Origin: Eudorina sp. 2006-703-Eu-15
Lineage: Eukaryota > Chlorophyta > Chlorophyceae > Chlamydomonadales > Volvocaceae
Direction: 5' to 3'
Assembly (NCBI GenBank): GCA_003117195.1
Contig: BDSI01000011.1
Coordinates: 410,901-474,900, forward strand
DNA: 64,000 nucleotides
Shown here: positions 1 to 10,267 of the stretch, one piece after another
Layout: every line of letters starts with the position of its first letter
Numbering within the stretch: the first letter of the stretch is position 1
Made by a program: the position numbers and the translations under genes
Notes under the pieces: model-generated
What the model saw: the letters and a program-made list of their open reading frames with translations, nothing else
Database searches by the model: none
What the model was told of the DNA's origin: nothing

Positions 1-519
1 TGGAGCCAAGTCGCTGCCCACGGTTGAGCGCGGAACTGTACTCCTGATCGGTTGCGTCGGGTGGGACGCCTTGGGTTTTTGAAGGATACCGTATGTGCGC
101 CTGCCCTTCGCCCGGCGCCGCCTCCGCATGGGCCAACACAGTCGCGCGGCCGGTCCTCTGAACTACCCCGCCTATGCCTGCACATCGACAAGCGCACTCA
201 CAGTTCCCGTGAGCATTATGCTGTAGACCATAGAATTAGGTGCACTACTTGTGAGGCGACGCCCTTCCCCCGGCCCAACAACTTCCCCACCAGTATACCG
301 TAACTTGACACCAGCGTCACGCCAACGACCGCGACCCTAACGTCTCCTGCCTCCATGCACTCGACTGCTCTACTATCACTTCTTCGGCTGAATTGCCTGC
401 TCTTGTGGGCTCTTTTCCAGTGCCGTAGCACCGTCGCGGCGCCAGAACCTCCCAGGACAAATCCCGCACTCGGTTGTCGTGGGTGCGACAGTTGCTTCCG
501 GTGTGGTTGGTCTTGGGCG

Positions 520-2213
520 CTACAGCTCCTCCTTTTCGCGCCCCAGGGTCTCCATCGACAGTCCGCCATGACGGCCACGCCGGGTCAGCGGCTCCGAGCC
601 GCTGCTGCCATCGCCACACGTCTCCTCCGCCGCCTGCGCCGCAGCTGTGACCACCGGCCTCGCATCGCCCGCATCAGCGATCGTTCCTGTGCGCGTGCCA
701 TCACCAGGCACCGGAGGAACCCGACCCCCGACCTCGCCCTCCTTGCTGGGGATCTTCAGTCCGCCGCTTTGCACACCCGGGGTTGACTGCTGGCCCCCGA
801 CTGTCGTGCCTTGTGGTGCAGCGCCGCTGGGCCCTGATGCCCTTCCTTCTTCATCAGCAGCAGGGGATCCGTCAACCCCAATCATCTTATCGTCCAGAAA
901 TGCTGCAGGGGTTGATTCTGTATCCGGCTTTTCGTACGCACCCGCCTGGACACGGGTGGCCGTCACGCTGGAGGTGGCGCCGGCCGGGCCCTCCCGCTGC
1001 ACGTCCTCACCGCCGCTGCTGGCGCCGCTATCCCGGTCCTGGGACAGCTGCTGTTGCTGCTGCTGCTGCTGTTGCTGCTGGCCCTTGTACTTGTCCAGCA
1101 TTTTGTGCAGGAATGGGACCATCAGGCCGACATGGTAAAAGTCCGCTTTGTAGGTTTCTACCGCCTGCGCGCAGATCGGAACGCGGCGGTTGCGGGCCCC
1201 GACGACGCGAATCGGCAAGAGAATACGGCAGAGTCCGAAGGTGAGAGTTACGCACCGAGCCGTTGACGAAGAGCTTGAGGGTTGGGGTGCGGTCAACGCC
1301 GAGACGTTCACAGAGGTCTTCGTTCTGCATGCAGTCAAACCTGCGCCGCAACGTGGGAGTAGCGGTGGGTCGCAGTCGGGAAGGAGGAGCATGTGCTGCC
1401 GCAGATGGCGGGGTTCCAGTTGAAAGAAGGACGACGGGGCGTGCCGGACATTGCCAACAATGAATGAATGAATGAATGAACGTTACAGCTGACCCCGAAA
1501 AGGGATCAACGGTGTACACCGGTGCAAGCGATGTCCGCCAGCGCGCCAGGGCATCCGTCCACACGCTTTTGATACGTAGCGACAAGCCTTGCCGGAGTGT
1601 GCATAGTCAGTGTTGCATCTATCCGGCAATGGTTGCACTGATGCTGAGCCAGGCGCAACCGCGTCGAGACGTCTGAATGGACATCAAGGAGTTGCAGGAG
1701 CTTCAGCATAAGCGATGGCGCTTTGTGACGTACCTGGCTACCACCAAGTCTGGGTTGGCCATGAAGGACTCCGCCAACTCGTCAAACTGGCCGACCATGC
1801 GCTTGCAGCCCCGGCACCAAGGGACATAGAACTGCACAAACCACAGCCTGCGACCGAGAAATTTGTGATGTTACCATGTGCATGTTCTTGATTGTATCGT
1901 ACGAAGTTGTCAAGCGGTTGGGCGCTGACCGGTCAGTGACCCATGGGTCAGCTTCATGGACAGTCGCAGAGAAAACATAAAGCAGCATTGCCGCGCCGAA
2001 GCGTAAGCATTACAATTCGAAGCTTTATGCATCCATGTTCTATACGATGCCATTCCAGCACCTGCCGTCTCCCACAGAGCCCGGAAATGTCCAAACGTTG
2101 AGCTCAACAACACTGGAACTAGGTGGCATCGTCGGAGGCTTCACAGCCTGACTTGTTTCCTCAGAATGACCATAGGGCAGTACCAAGACGAACATAATGA
2201 TAAGGGCTTTCAT
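520..2213 (-). CDS. Secreted/ER-type thioredoxin-domain (PDI-like) protein with polyQ tail
   Basis: Four exons read right to left: 2213-2062, 1847-1734, 1340-1256 and 1164-520. All introns are GT-AG and the phases (2, 2, 0) join into a 331-residue protein. The start at 2213 gives a hydrophobic signal peptide (MKALIIMFVLVLP, then a PYGHS cleavage-like region). A thioredoxin fold spans about residues 33-145. It has strand LWFVQFYVPW, redox site W-C-R-G-C (Cys62 and Cys65) and the cis-proline loop RTPT (Pro108). An 11-glutamine run (about 146-156) is followed by a Ser/Gly/Pro/Glu-rich low-complexity tail. No KDEL-type retention signal is present; the end is REKEEL. The WCRGC dipeptide departs from the PDI WCGHC, so a role in disulfide exchange in the secretory pathway is inferred from the family. 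It is transcribed divergently from the next gene. Confidence 0.8.
1459..1506 (-). mobile_element. Short LINE-like 3' tail insertion with ATTC repeats
   Basis: Inside intron 2 of the thioredoxin-domain gene, reading on the minus strand, a 28-base core (CCCTTTTCGGGG, then CAGCTGTAACGTT) is followed by a CATT/ATTC tetranucleotide tail. Almost the same core and tail lies at 40359-40398. GTTG flanks both sides and may be a short target duplication. The form suits a severely 5'-truncated non-LTR retrotransposon, but no parent element is in the window. Confidence 0.45.
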
Positions 2214-2276
2214 AATACCTAATATGCTCGAACTGCTTTGGAAAGATAATAGGAAAGGATAGATTCAATACCCCTT

Positions 2277-2282
2277 CTTATA
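2277..2282 (-). promoter_or_regulatory. TATA box of the PDI-like gene
   Basis: TATAAG on the minus strand, 64 bases upstream of the ATG at 2213. The spacing predicts a 5' UTR of roughly 30-40 bases. Confidence 0.5.
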
Positions 2283-2541
2283 GAGCAAGTCATAGCATCG
2301 GATGCCATTCTGCCATACAGCACCAACGAAATTGAATGAACGAAGGTTTCGGAGAAGTCATTGCTTTACAGTGCTGATGTGGCAGGTTATTTTTACGTCA
2401 AAACACTTAACCCATATTTTCCGTCCTGATTTCATGTGCTGAAGACACAGTGACGTTGCAGTTGCAGTGCAGTAGCCTAACGGACGTCTTTTATCATTGA
2501 GCGCGAACGTGGCTCTGTGCATTCTCAGAGGCGCTGCTTAG

Positions 2542-2549
2542 TATAAAAG
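2542..2549 (+). promoter_or_regulatory. TATA box of the f-type-like thioredoxin gene
   Basis: TATAAAAG on the plus strand, about 150 bases upstream of the chosen ATG at 2697. The 260 bases between this and the opposed TATA box at 2282 would hold the control sites of both genes. Confidence 0.6.
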
Positions 2550-2696
2550 CAGATTTGCGGCAAAGCGCACCTAAGCTTACGGCTACCGCAAGCAACGGTA
2601 CAGCGTTCTTCCAATCAAGTGTTTAGCTCCCTTCGCGGAAGCGCTTCGGGTTGTGTGGACGTCAGTGGGGCTATCCGTTTCCTTATTTTGTCAACC

Positions 2697-3670
2697 ATGG
2701 ACGCAGTCACCCGGCGGTCGGCATCGTCGCGGGGCAACGTCACAGGCCGGCAACACGCCCGCCAGTTGACGCCTGTTTACTCTCACCGGATAGCGCTGAT
2801 TGCGCATTCGCTCAACCCTACTGTGGCCACCGCGACGCCCATTGTGGAAGTTGCGAACACGAGCGGGGCTAAGAAGACCGGGCCCACGCTTCAATCGAAG
2901 ACTGAGAGCGGAGTGCACGAGCTTGACCCTAAGAGCTTTTACGACTTCATTTCCGGTGATGATCTATGCGTGGTTGACTATTACACGGGTGAGCCAAAAA
3001 CCCTGGATGTTGGCGCCTCGTGACCTGTTTTTTGGAATCAATTTCATGTGCGAGACGGCGCGACAAGTTGTACTTCAGACATACATGCTTAAGCCAAGTT
3101 GATGTTGCTTTCTGACCCCTTGGACTCTTGTCCGTGCCTTTCTTCGTCTCATGTCGACTGCCTATCTATCGCAGACTGGTGCGGCCCCTGCCAGATGATG
3201 CACAAGGAGCTGAGCAAAATGACGGCGGCCTTCCAGGTATGCAAAACGTTCCCCGCATGGTGCTCCGGCGGTAACCCCAAAAGACGAGGCCAGGCTGTGC
3301 GCGCACCCTCCCTCACTCCACAAAACGGACGTGCTCATGACCTGGCAGACGGCTTTCTGCACCGTGAACCCCGTGATGCCTGACCACGCGTGCAATGAGT
3401 TGGACTGAACCGCGCTGGCTATCTACGACTGACCTCGAACCTCCTTTCCTCTGTTCTACTGCGGTGGTGAATGATGCTGTGTAGCGGGTGCGGTTCGCTA
3501 AGCTGAACTGCGGCAACTGCCAGGACTTCAGCAGCCGTCAGCGCATCCGCGCGCTGCCCACCTTCCGCCTGTACTACAAGGGGACATGCTTGGACGAGAT
3601 CACCGGCGCCAAGCCGACGCAGCTGCGGCAGCTGCTCACCCACTACCTATGCATGACAACGATTTCTTGA
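2697..3670 (+). CDS. Chloroplast thioredoxin, f-type-like
   Basis: Exons 2697-2988, 3175-3236 and 3485-3670, with GT-AG introns of phase 1 and phase 0, give 179 residues. The ATG at 2697 has a good context (CAACCATGG). An in-frame ATG at 2619 would add 26 residues. About 70 residues rich in Ser, Arg, Ala and Thr precede the fold, as expected of a plastid transit peptide. The fold shows VVDYYT, then D-W-C-G-P-C (Cys100 and Cys103), the cis-proline loop RALPTF (Pro143) and the late ITGAKPTQL helix. The YT-WCGPC context and the TGAK motif resemble plant thioredoxin f, which reduces Calvin-cycle enzymes. The segment LNCGNC (Cys127 and Cys130) falls where thioredoxin f has its single extra regulatory cysteine, so this copy has two. 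Family assignment is good; the f subtype is inferred. Confidence 0.82.
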
Positions 3671-3920
3671 AGGGTGGTACGTCACGTCACGACCAGCAAC
3701 GTAAAATGGGCACCGCACAGCCCAGCGCCCAAATCTGTGATAGCAAGCTCTTATACAGTCCTGGTTGCTTCTTTTTGTTCTTGTTGATTGTTGTTCCCTT
3801 GGTAGTCATCTTCTTCGAAGCCACCATGTACTGCCGGGAGGGCAGCTAGGTATCCAGCGCGTCCTCTGCGCCGCTGTGCGTTGGCCTGAAGCTGTGTACG
3901 CCGCGCTCAGGCCGCGCGCT

Positions 3921-3925
3921 TGTAA
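3921..3925 (+). terminator. Poly(A) signal TGTAA
   Basis: TGTAA, the volvocine polyadenylation signal, 250 bases after the thioredoxin stop codon on the same strand. Confidence 0.5.
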
Positions 3926-6854
3926 TTTTCTGGGCGGCCAGTCGCTTTTCGCCGCGCGTTGACGGGTCGCCGTGTTCCTGCTGACACATGAGCGCGCTGC
4001 TTGGCTTCATCCAAGCCTCCGAGACAAACATACACCATGTGTACCTGTGGTGCCGTACGTGTGGTGCCGTACTTGTGCATGCTGCTGCCATGACGAGGGG
4101 TCGTGTGAACGCCCGTCCCGAGGTAGCCTGGCTGACGCACATGTGAGTCCGTGGCGTGGGTGGCCACTTGCCCCGTTGTATGACTCCATCCTAAGCCCTG
4201 CTGGATGTCGCTTTCGGCCCTCCGGTGCGACCGACGATGGCGACGGCGATGGCGACGCCGTGCTCCGTAGATCTGAAGGCGGGTCAAGAATTTTCCGCGC
4301 ATTTTTGCTGTGCCAGCGCTCCCCTGTGTCCGTGAATGTCCGTGAATCAATCTAATGAAATGTGCCCCGCCCCGTGTGCGCCCACACACACGTGCAAAGA
4401 CCATAAATGTGTATTGTTGCTGGTCGGATGACGTGTCGCGCCGTTCATTGGGTGAAACGTCATGAGGCGGCCAGCTCACCTGCCGCGAGTGCGCGCCGCC
4501 CCAAAGCTGGGCCGGGCAGAATCCGGCATGTGCGCGCGCGACTTCGCGACGCGGTCGTGGGAGCGGGTATGATAAGAGCGTGTTATAGCATCCCGCTTTG
4601 TATCTTAGGCTGCTTATCCAATAACCAGTAGTCCTACCTTCTTGGCGCCTGTTTAATGGGGAACGTGCACTTAGTATGCGGGTCAGGGCTTTGGGCTGTC
4701 GGTCGGTCGTCGTCCCGACGTCTGAGTTGAGGTCGGCCTGCAGATTACGGGTTGGGGTTGGGTCAGGTCAGGTTGACCGCCGGGGTTCGGGCCGGGTCGG
4801 TTCGGCATGCACGTTTGGTTTACTGGGTGCTGAAAGTCGGATACAGGTAAAATCACGTATCAGTGGTATGCATGCAGATGTTTATAAGGGTTTGGCGTTA
4901 TGGTAATGGTAGTGGTGGCGGTAGTGGTAGCAGCATGATCACGCGACGCCGAGGATGCGCCAATGTTCTCTTGGGGTGTAGCAGCAAGCCACTGGCCCGG
5001 CAATGTGACTCTTGTCCATCGGTCGGGGAGAAGGCGGGCGTTGTTGGGGGCGTATGTTGTCCCATCCGCACAGTCGAGAAGTGGCAAAGAGGGGAAGGTT
5101 GCTTTGCGCCCGCGCACCACGCGAATATCTGCGCCGGCTCCATTTGGGCCAGATGAGGGGTGTGGTTGCGGATGCCGAGAGATGTGACGTGGGCATAGCT
5201 GGGGGGTGACACCGGGTTCAGGTGCCCCCTTGCGGTGAAGAGGTAGGGGTTCGCATTCGTGCTATGGATGTGGAGCGGAGTGAGTGCGGATCGTGTATTT
5301 GGTTTTAATCGCAGTTTGGGCAACTCGCCGCGTCGGCGTGTTGCCTGTTGCTAGAGGGATGGGTTTAATGGCGGGCATTTACTTGTTGCCGCACGTGTAT
5401 GGGAAAATTTGTCAGAGCGAGATTGGGTCAAGAGAGGGTATGTCTCTGCAGGCGGCTTGTCCTGCATGTTGGAAGAAAAACATGGTTGAGAGGGACATGA
5501 GATGATGGCTGCTGTTGTTAACTAATTTGAGGATGTGTGGCGCAGTGGTAAGTTGGTGGCTGGTTGATGTGTTGGGTCTGTCGTTGTCGAGCGATGCAAA
5601 CGGTTGGTTGGGTTTGCACCTTTTCCGGTAGGTTTCTCCGTGCACGGTCGTGCACGGTAATGTCGACGCATGTCTGCGGCCGCCTCGCCTGCGTTTCAAC
5701 CCCCTGCTGGCACGCTGCCAGCTGCCAGGTCGTGAGAAAGAAATCTTTTGGGTGACGGTTTGAGGGGCGTCCCCGATATCATCGCCATTGGCACCGACCG
5801 TAATGGGGTTGATGGTCATCTCGTCTCCGGCCGCTGAGGGGTCCTACAGCTCAATAGTTGGGGGCTCGATCGCATATGGGCTCTGCCTTGCTTCACCCAT
5901 ATCTTTCGGGGTTTGGGGGATTGCAACGACGTCTAGCGCCAATCATGGATGAGTGTGCTGGACTGCTGGCGGGCAGTTTTAATTGTTTTTTGCCGAACGG
6001 GACAAGGGCGGCGTTTGCTGGTGGTTTATGTTGCTGCAGGATGTGCGGCGGCGTTGGACTGTAATATATCCGTAGCCTCAAAAGTGCTTTGGCTTCAATC
6101 CATATTTTCAGCTCAGCACTAGTGAACGGCTTGGAGTACAGCCCATTGTTAAAGGTTTATGACTGTGAAAGTACATGGGCAAAATGACGATGGGTCCACC
6201 CTGTAACGATGACGATGGAAGAAACCGGCGGACTTGCCTCGTCGCATTCCTATGACCCCATCTCGACGGATCTTTCTGCGGATCCGTCAGGCCTCCCGCC
6301 TGTTAGTTTGTCAAGAGTGTTTGCCTGTTTGGTGAGGAGGATGCGGCTGTCACCCAGGGTGGCTATCTTAAGATATGAATATATATTCGGCCCAAAAACT
6401 TGGAAAATTTTAGATACTTTTTCCCCGCAGAAAGTGGCAATATAAGAAGTTTTGATGCAACTAAATAGCCACGTATCTTTCCGTTGACAGAAACTTGGTA
6501 GGTCGACACACCCTCGAATATCTCCGGCCTGGGGTCGATTCTCATTGACATCAGTCGTTTTTGGAGATTGTGGGTACGGCGATCTACCCTTGTTTCGGCA
6601 GTACATAGCCGATGATGCGCCCTATCCGCCTGTCATGTATAGTTCCGGACATGACTATTGAACCCAAATCATACCTTTATTACTTATTGCAAAGGTGCTT
6701 TACGTTTGGACCACACATAGTGAACAGGCGCAGTACACAGTACCGAACGCTTTCGCACGTTCCTTAGTCTCCGTGCGCCTAGCAGAAACTTGTTCGTGTG
6801 CAGAGGTTGCTGTGAAAATAGCTGACAGGCTCTAGCAGTGCGCGAACGTTTCCA
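3926..6854. other. Stretch without a supported gene
   Basis: Open frames here lack paired splice sites and recognisable domains. The sequence holds GGT-rich simple sequence (4676-4930) and, at 6331-6355, a copy of the short motif GGTGAGGAGGATGCGGCTGT that recurs in variant form near 24482 and 28224. The words GGGTCCACC and TGTAAC near 6190-6206 recur near 14840 and 49470. These look like ends of dispersed elements. Confidence 0.4.
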
Positions 6855-7495
6855 ATGGTGGCGCGAAACGCACCTTCTGTTGCTCTCTTCGCGGGAATGT
6901 TTTGTCTTCTAGGCATAATCATGGAAAGATCAAAACTACGTCCACAGAGCTGCTATGTTACCAGCTTCGTCGCGAGTGGTCACACCTGGTGGCGTACCCG
7001 GTAGCCGCTACCGGGGGGCGGGGCGCTAGGGCCTACGTGCGCAGCTGCGCACACTGGAGATGGAATCATATGTGGATGGTGACACGGTACGCATCAGCCT
7101 TTCATGCTGGACAAGGACGCGAAGCGCGTTGTAGTGGTAGGCCCACGTGTGCACGTGTGCATACCGTACCGTGGGTCACCGGAATCCTATCCTCGGATGC
7201 TGGCGGCGCCTGTGCATCGTGCATGTCAGTCCTTGTTATGCCGCCTGGCCGCAGCCGACAGGAAGCAGCGACCGGACGCGCACCGCCAAGAATGCTTCAT
7301 TGCTTCTGCTCTTGTCATACCCCAACGTGTCCCATCACTGTGCCTAGTGCCCACCGCTCCCGCGTCCCTCCTGCGCTCTCCCTCGTCCCTTGCCTTCACC
7401 TTCAGAGCTGGGCGCCGAGCGACAAACACATGTGGCGAGCGCGTGCAGCCGGCAGCTTGGGCAGCGGAGAGAGACACGTAATGTGTTTTGCTGCG
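6855..7495 (+). other. Possible multi-exon gene fragment, unidentified
   Basis: An ATG at 6855 in good context opens a frame with a hydrophobic segment (VALFAGMFCLLGII), as in a signal anchor, ending near a possible GTAGCC donor at about 7008. A candidate acceptor precedes 7045. Another exon-like block, 7406-7495, has a strong pyrimidine-rich acceptor and a GTAGGT donor. The phases could not be joined into one convincing protein and no family is recognised. This may be a decayed gene or chance. Confidence 0.2.
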
Positions 7496-10216
7496 GTAGG
7501 TGAACTGTGCGCCGGGCGGTTTGATTGATGGGCGTAAAGGGGTGGTGATGGGTGTGATGGCGTGGTGTGTTATCACGCTGCACGGCGCCGCCGTCGGGCA
7601 TGTGGGCAAGCTGGCCAGACGGCTGGGGCCTCGCTGAAGGGTCCAAGGGTAAGGACGCAATGAGGTTTCAGGGCTTGGCGGCCTTTGGTTCCGAGCGGAG
7701 CCCTGGGAGGCCTAGGAAAGCCCGCACCTGACAAACCATCCTTCCGGGCACGTTGGGGATCCGTGGGTGCCCGAGCAGGGTCGGGCCAGATCAGTGGGTG
7801 TTGGCAGCGGGACTTGTAGGCGAGGGCCGCTTGCGCAGGGGATGGGTGTACGAAAGGGAAGCTTACTTGGTGATGTGCTGTCTTGTGCAAACCATAGCCC
7901 CATCATGGAGCGCCCGACTGCATACCCGGATCTGACGCGTGCGTGACGCTCTGGCTCAGCTGGGTGGGCAGGCCCGCCGGACGGTGCAACATTACCTAAT
8001 ACGATTACGTTGGGACGCGGGACCATGCCAGCTTTACCGCACCGGCAGGGCAGCGCCTCCGAGTTGCTGAGGAACGCGCCCTGGGTGCTGCAAGGACTTC
8101 ACGAGGTTGGACAGCGGGCTGCAAGGTGGGGGCACAGCTGTCACCGGTCCTCGGTAAAATGGTGATCAGGAGCGCGCCATTGGTTGAGAGTGAGGGGGCA
8201 GAGGTTCCTTACGCCCCTCTCCCTGTATCCTGGGGAGAGCGCTTCGGCGCTCCACCCGTCAGGCAGCGGTGGTTCGCCGGAGGGCCGCGGTTTTCCTCGC
8301 TCCGGGGCGGGGCGGGGCCCCCTTCGTGCAACAGTTCGCCCTTCCCCTCATCTCGCCCGCGCCTGCCCCTCGCCGCCTTGCACGCGCGTCCCGTCAGCCC
8401 CGCGCCATCCGTCCGCATGTGCTGGCACCGCCCACTGGGGCGGTGACTCGCCTCGATTTCACGGAGGAGGGGCTGGGACACGGGAGGGAGTGTAGGGCGG
8501 GGCGGCAGCGGCGGAGCCGCCGACACCCGAACCGGCAGCGGGCCAGCCGGCCGGGTTCACATAGCCTGAATCCAAACCTCCGCCCCTCTTGCGTCGTTCT
8601 TGGCCCTGCCGGTACTGCCCTTGCCCCTGCATGTATTGCTTCAGTCCGTACTGCCTGCACCTGCTGGTGATATCTGCCTAGCTCACACGATATTGTTTCC
8701 CACCACCTCCTGCACCTGGTAACCGGGAGTTGTTTTGCAGCATCCGTGACATTCCTCCTCTCTGTACTGGTTGACGATACTGACGCTTTCGTTTCGTCTG
8801 GTCCCGCCTCATACTCTGACCCGCTTCCGACGCTCCTGCACCGCATGGCCTCTGGGCATGCCCTCCTGGCGCAAAGACCTGTCGTGGTCCTCGGCGCGGA
8901 CTTCAGTGAACGTCGACGGCCGGGCCGGCGAGGAGCTGGAACGGGGGCAAGCATTTGAGCAGGCTTCGGCTGGCGTGTAGCGTTGTGCTAGGTTAGCTCA
9001 GGCGTAGGCTAATCGCGTTGGTGTATCGGGGTCTATACGCGCGGGCGCAGTGGCGGGGGCTCGCATTGTGTTCTTTCGGCAATGGGAATGGGTTCTGTTG
9101 TCGAGGATGGGTGTCGCAGTTGAGGCCAACACCAGGGTTGGTAGCGGCGGCGTTGTTTCGCATGGCGTCCCTATTGCGGACGGGGGCAAGTGGTGCAGGC
9201 GGCTATAAGACTGTGCTAATTCTGCGCTCGAGACATGACATGTGAATGAAGGGAGGTACGCTGCACGTTGGGGTAATGGAGCGGTCTGGAACACACAGAC
9301 GAGACGTAACACATTGTAACCGATGGCCAAACAAAGCCTCAACACTTGAAAGACCCCGGTGCAGAATCAGAACGACGTGCCACGTTCCTTGTGTGCCGAG
9401 CTGCCGACGCACCAATACCAGGGGTTGGACAAGGGAACGCAAGGCTCCTGAACAGCTGAAGACGCCAGGGAAATCGAAAAATGGCTCACAGCACTGCCAC
9501 CTTGGCTTGTGTCAACGCTCCATAAGCACAGAGGGATCCGTAACGGTATGAGCGTGCGAATGGGCGCTGTAAGCGAGCAAGCGGAGCCAGCGAGGGGACC
9601 AGGTAACGAAGCACGCCGCTCTGCTATTGTGCCCAGAAGAAGTGGGAAGGGGAACGGAGGAAAGGCGGGCCTCCTCAGTACAAGGATGTATGCGTGTTAT
9701 TACCTGCTAGGCCCTAAAGGCAAGGCTGCACAGGACGGAGGCGGGGACTGGTGCGCGAGTTCAACGGCAGTTGGAAAGGCGAAAGGTCGGTAGGTGGGGT
9801 TTGGTAACGGAGACCGGGGAAAGGGTGCACACAAAACCGTGACTTTTCCTACTCCTGTCTCCGCTGTTCTATGTGTCCTTTGCCCTACTACGGAATGCCT
9901 GTTACAGTGACATTCAAAAGGCAGCATGGGTATAGTAAGGAACATGTTGAGTCAGCGCCGGGTTGGGCCTCGGGTGGGTTTGGTAAGGGTACGCACGACG
10001 CGGACACGCCCAAGGTTTTTATCTGCAACGCACAAAACATGAATCAAGGAAATATTTTTTGTTCCTCTGACTGGTTAGCATGTGGTTTCCGTGTAGCCCG
10101 AGTGCCCGTAACCGAAGCCGACGAAAGCCCGCGAGAACTGCCACGTTCGTACGCCAATGGCTCTTTTATAAGCGTCATTTGGCTCGCAGTTTCACACTCT
10201 GCAAATCCATTTTAGC
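7496..10216. other. Stretch without a supported gene
   Basis: GC-rich sequence with long open frames on both strands that resemble shadows. A frame ending at 8980 with an acidic helical-looking tail (GRAGEELERGQAFEQ) could be a terminal exon, but no acceptor or upstream partner could be fixed. Confidence 0.3.
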
Positions 10217-10223
10217 TATAAAA
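10217..10223 (+). promoter_or_regulatory. TATA box of the hAT-derived gene
   Basis: TATAAAA 45 bases upstream of the ATG at 10268. Having its own promoter and poly(A) signal supports an expressed gene rather than a random fragment. Confidence 0.55.
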
Positions 10224-10267
10224 TCTCGGCAACTTCCGTCCTGGTTCATTTGTGTTTCTCTTCCGCA

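Noticed and set aside
2619..2696. Upstream in-frame ATG as the thioredoxin start
   Set aside because: The ATG at 2697 has the better initiation context and leaves a normal-length transit peptide. The longer form cannot be excluded.
8394..8954. 186-residue minus-strand open frame
   Set aside because: Composition is Arg/Pro/Ser-rich in all parts, like other GC shadows, with no splice or domain evidence.
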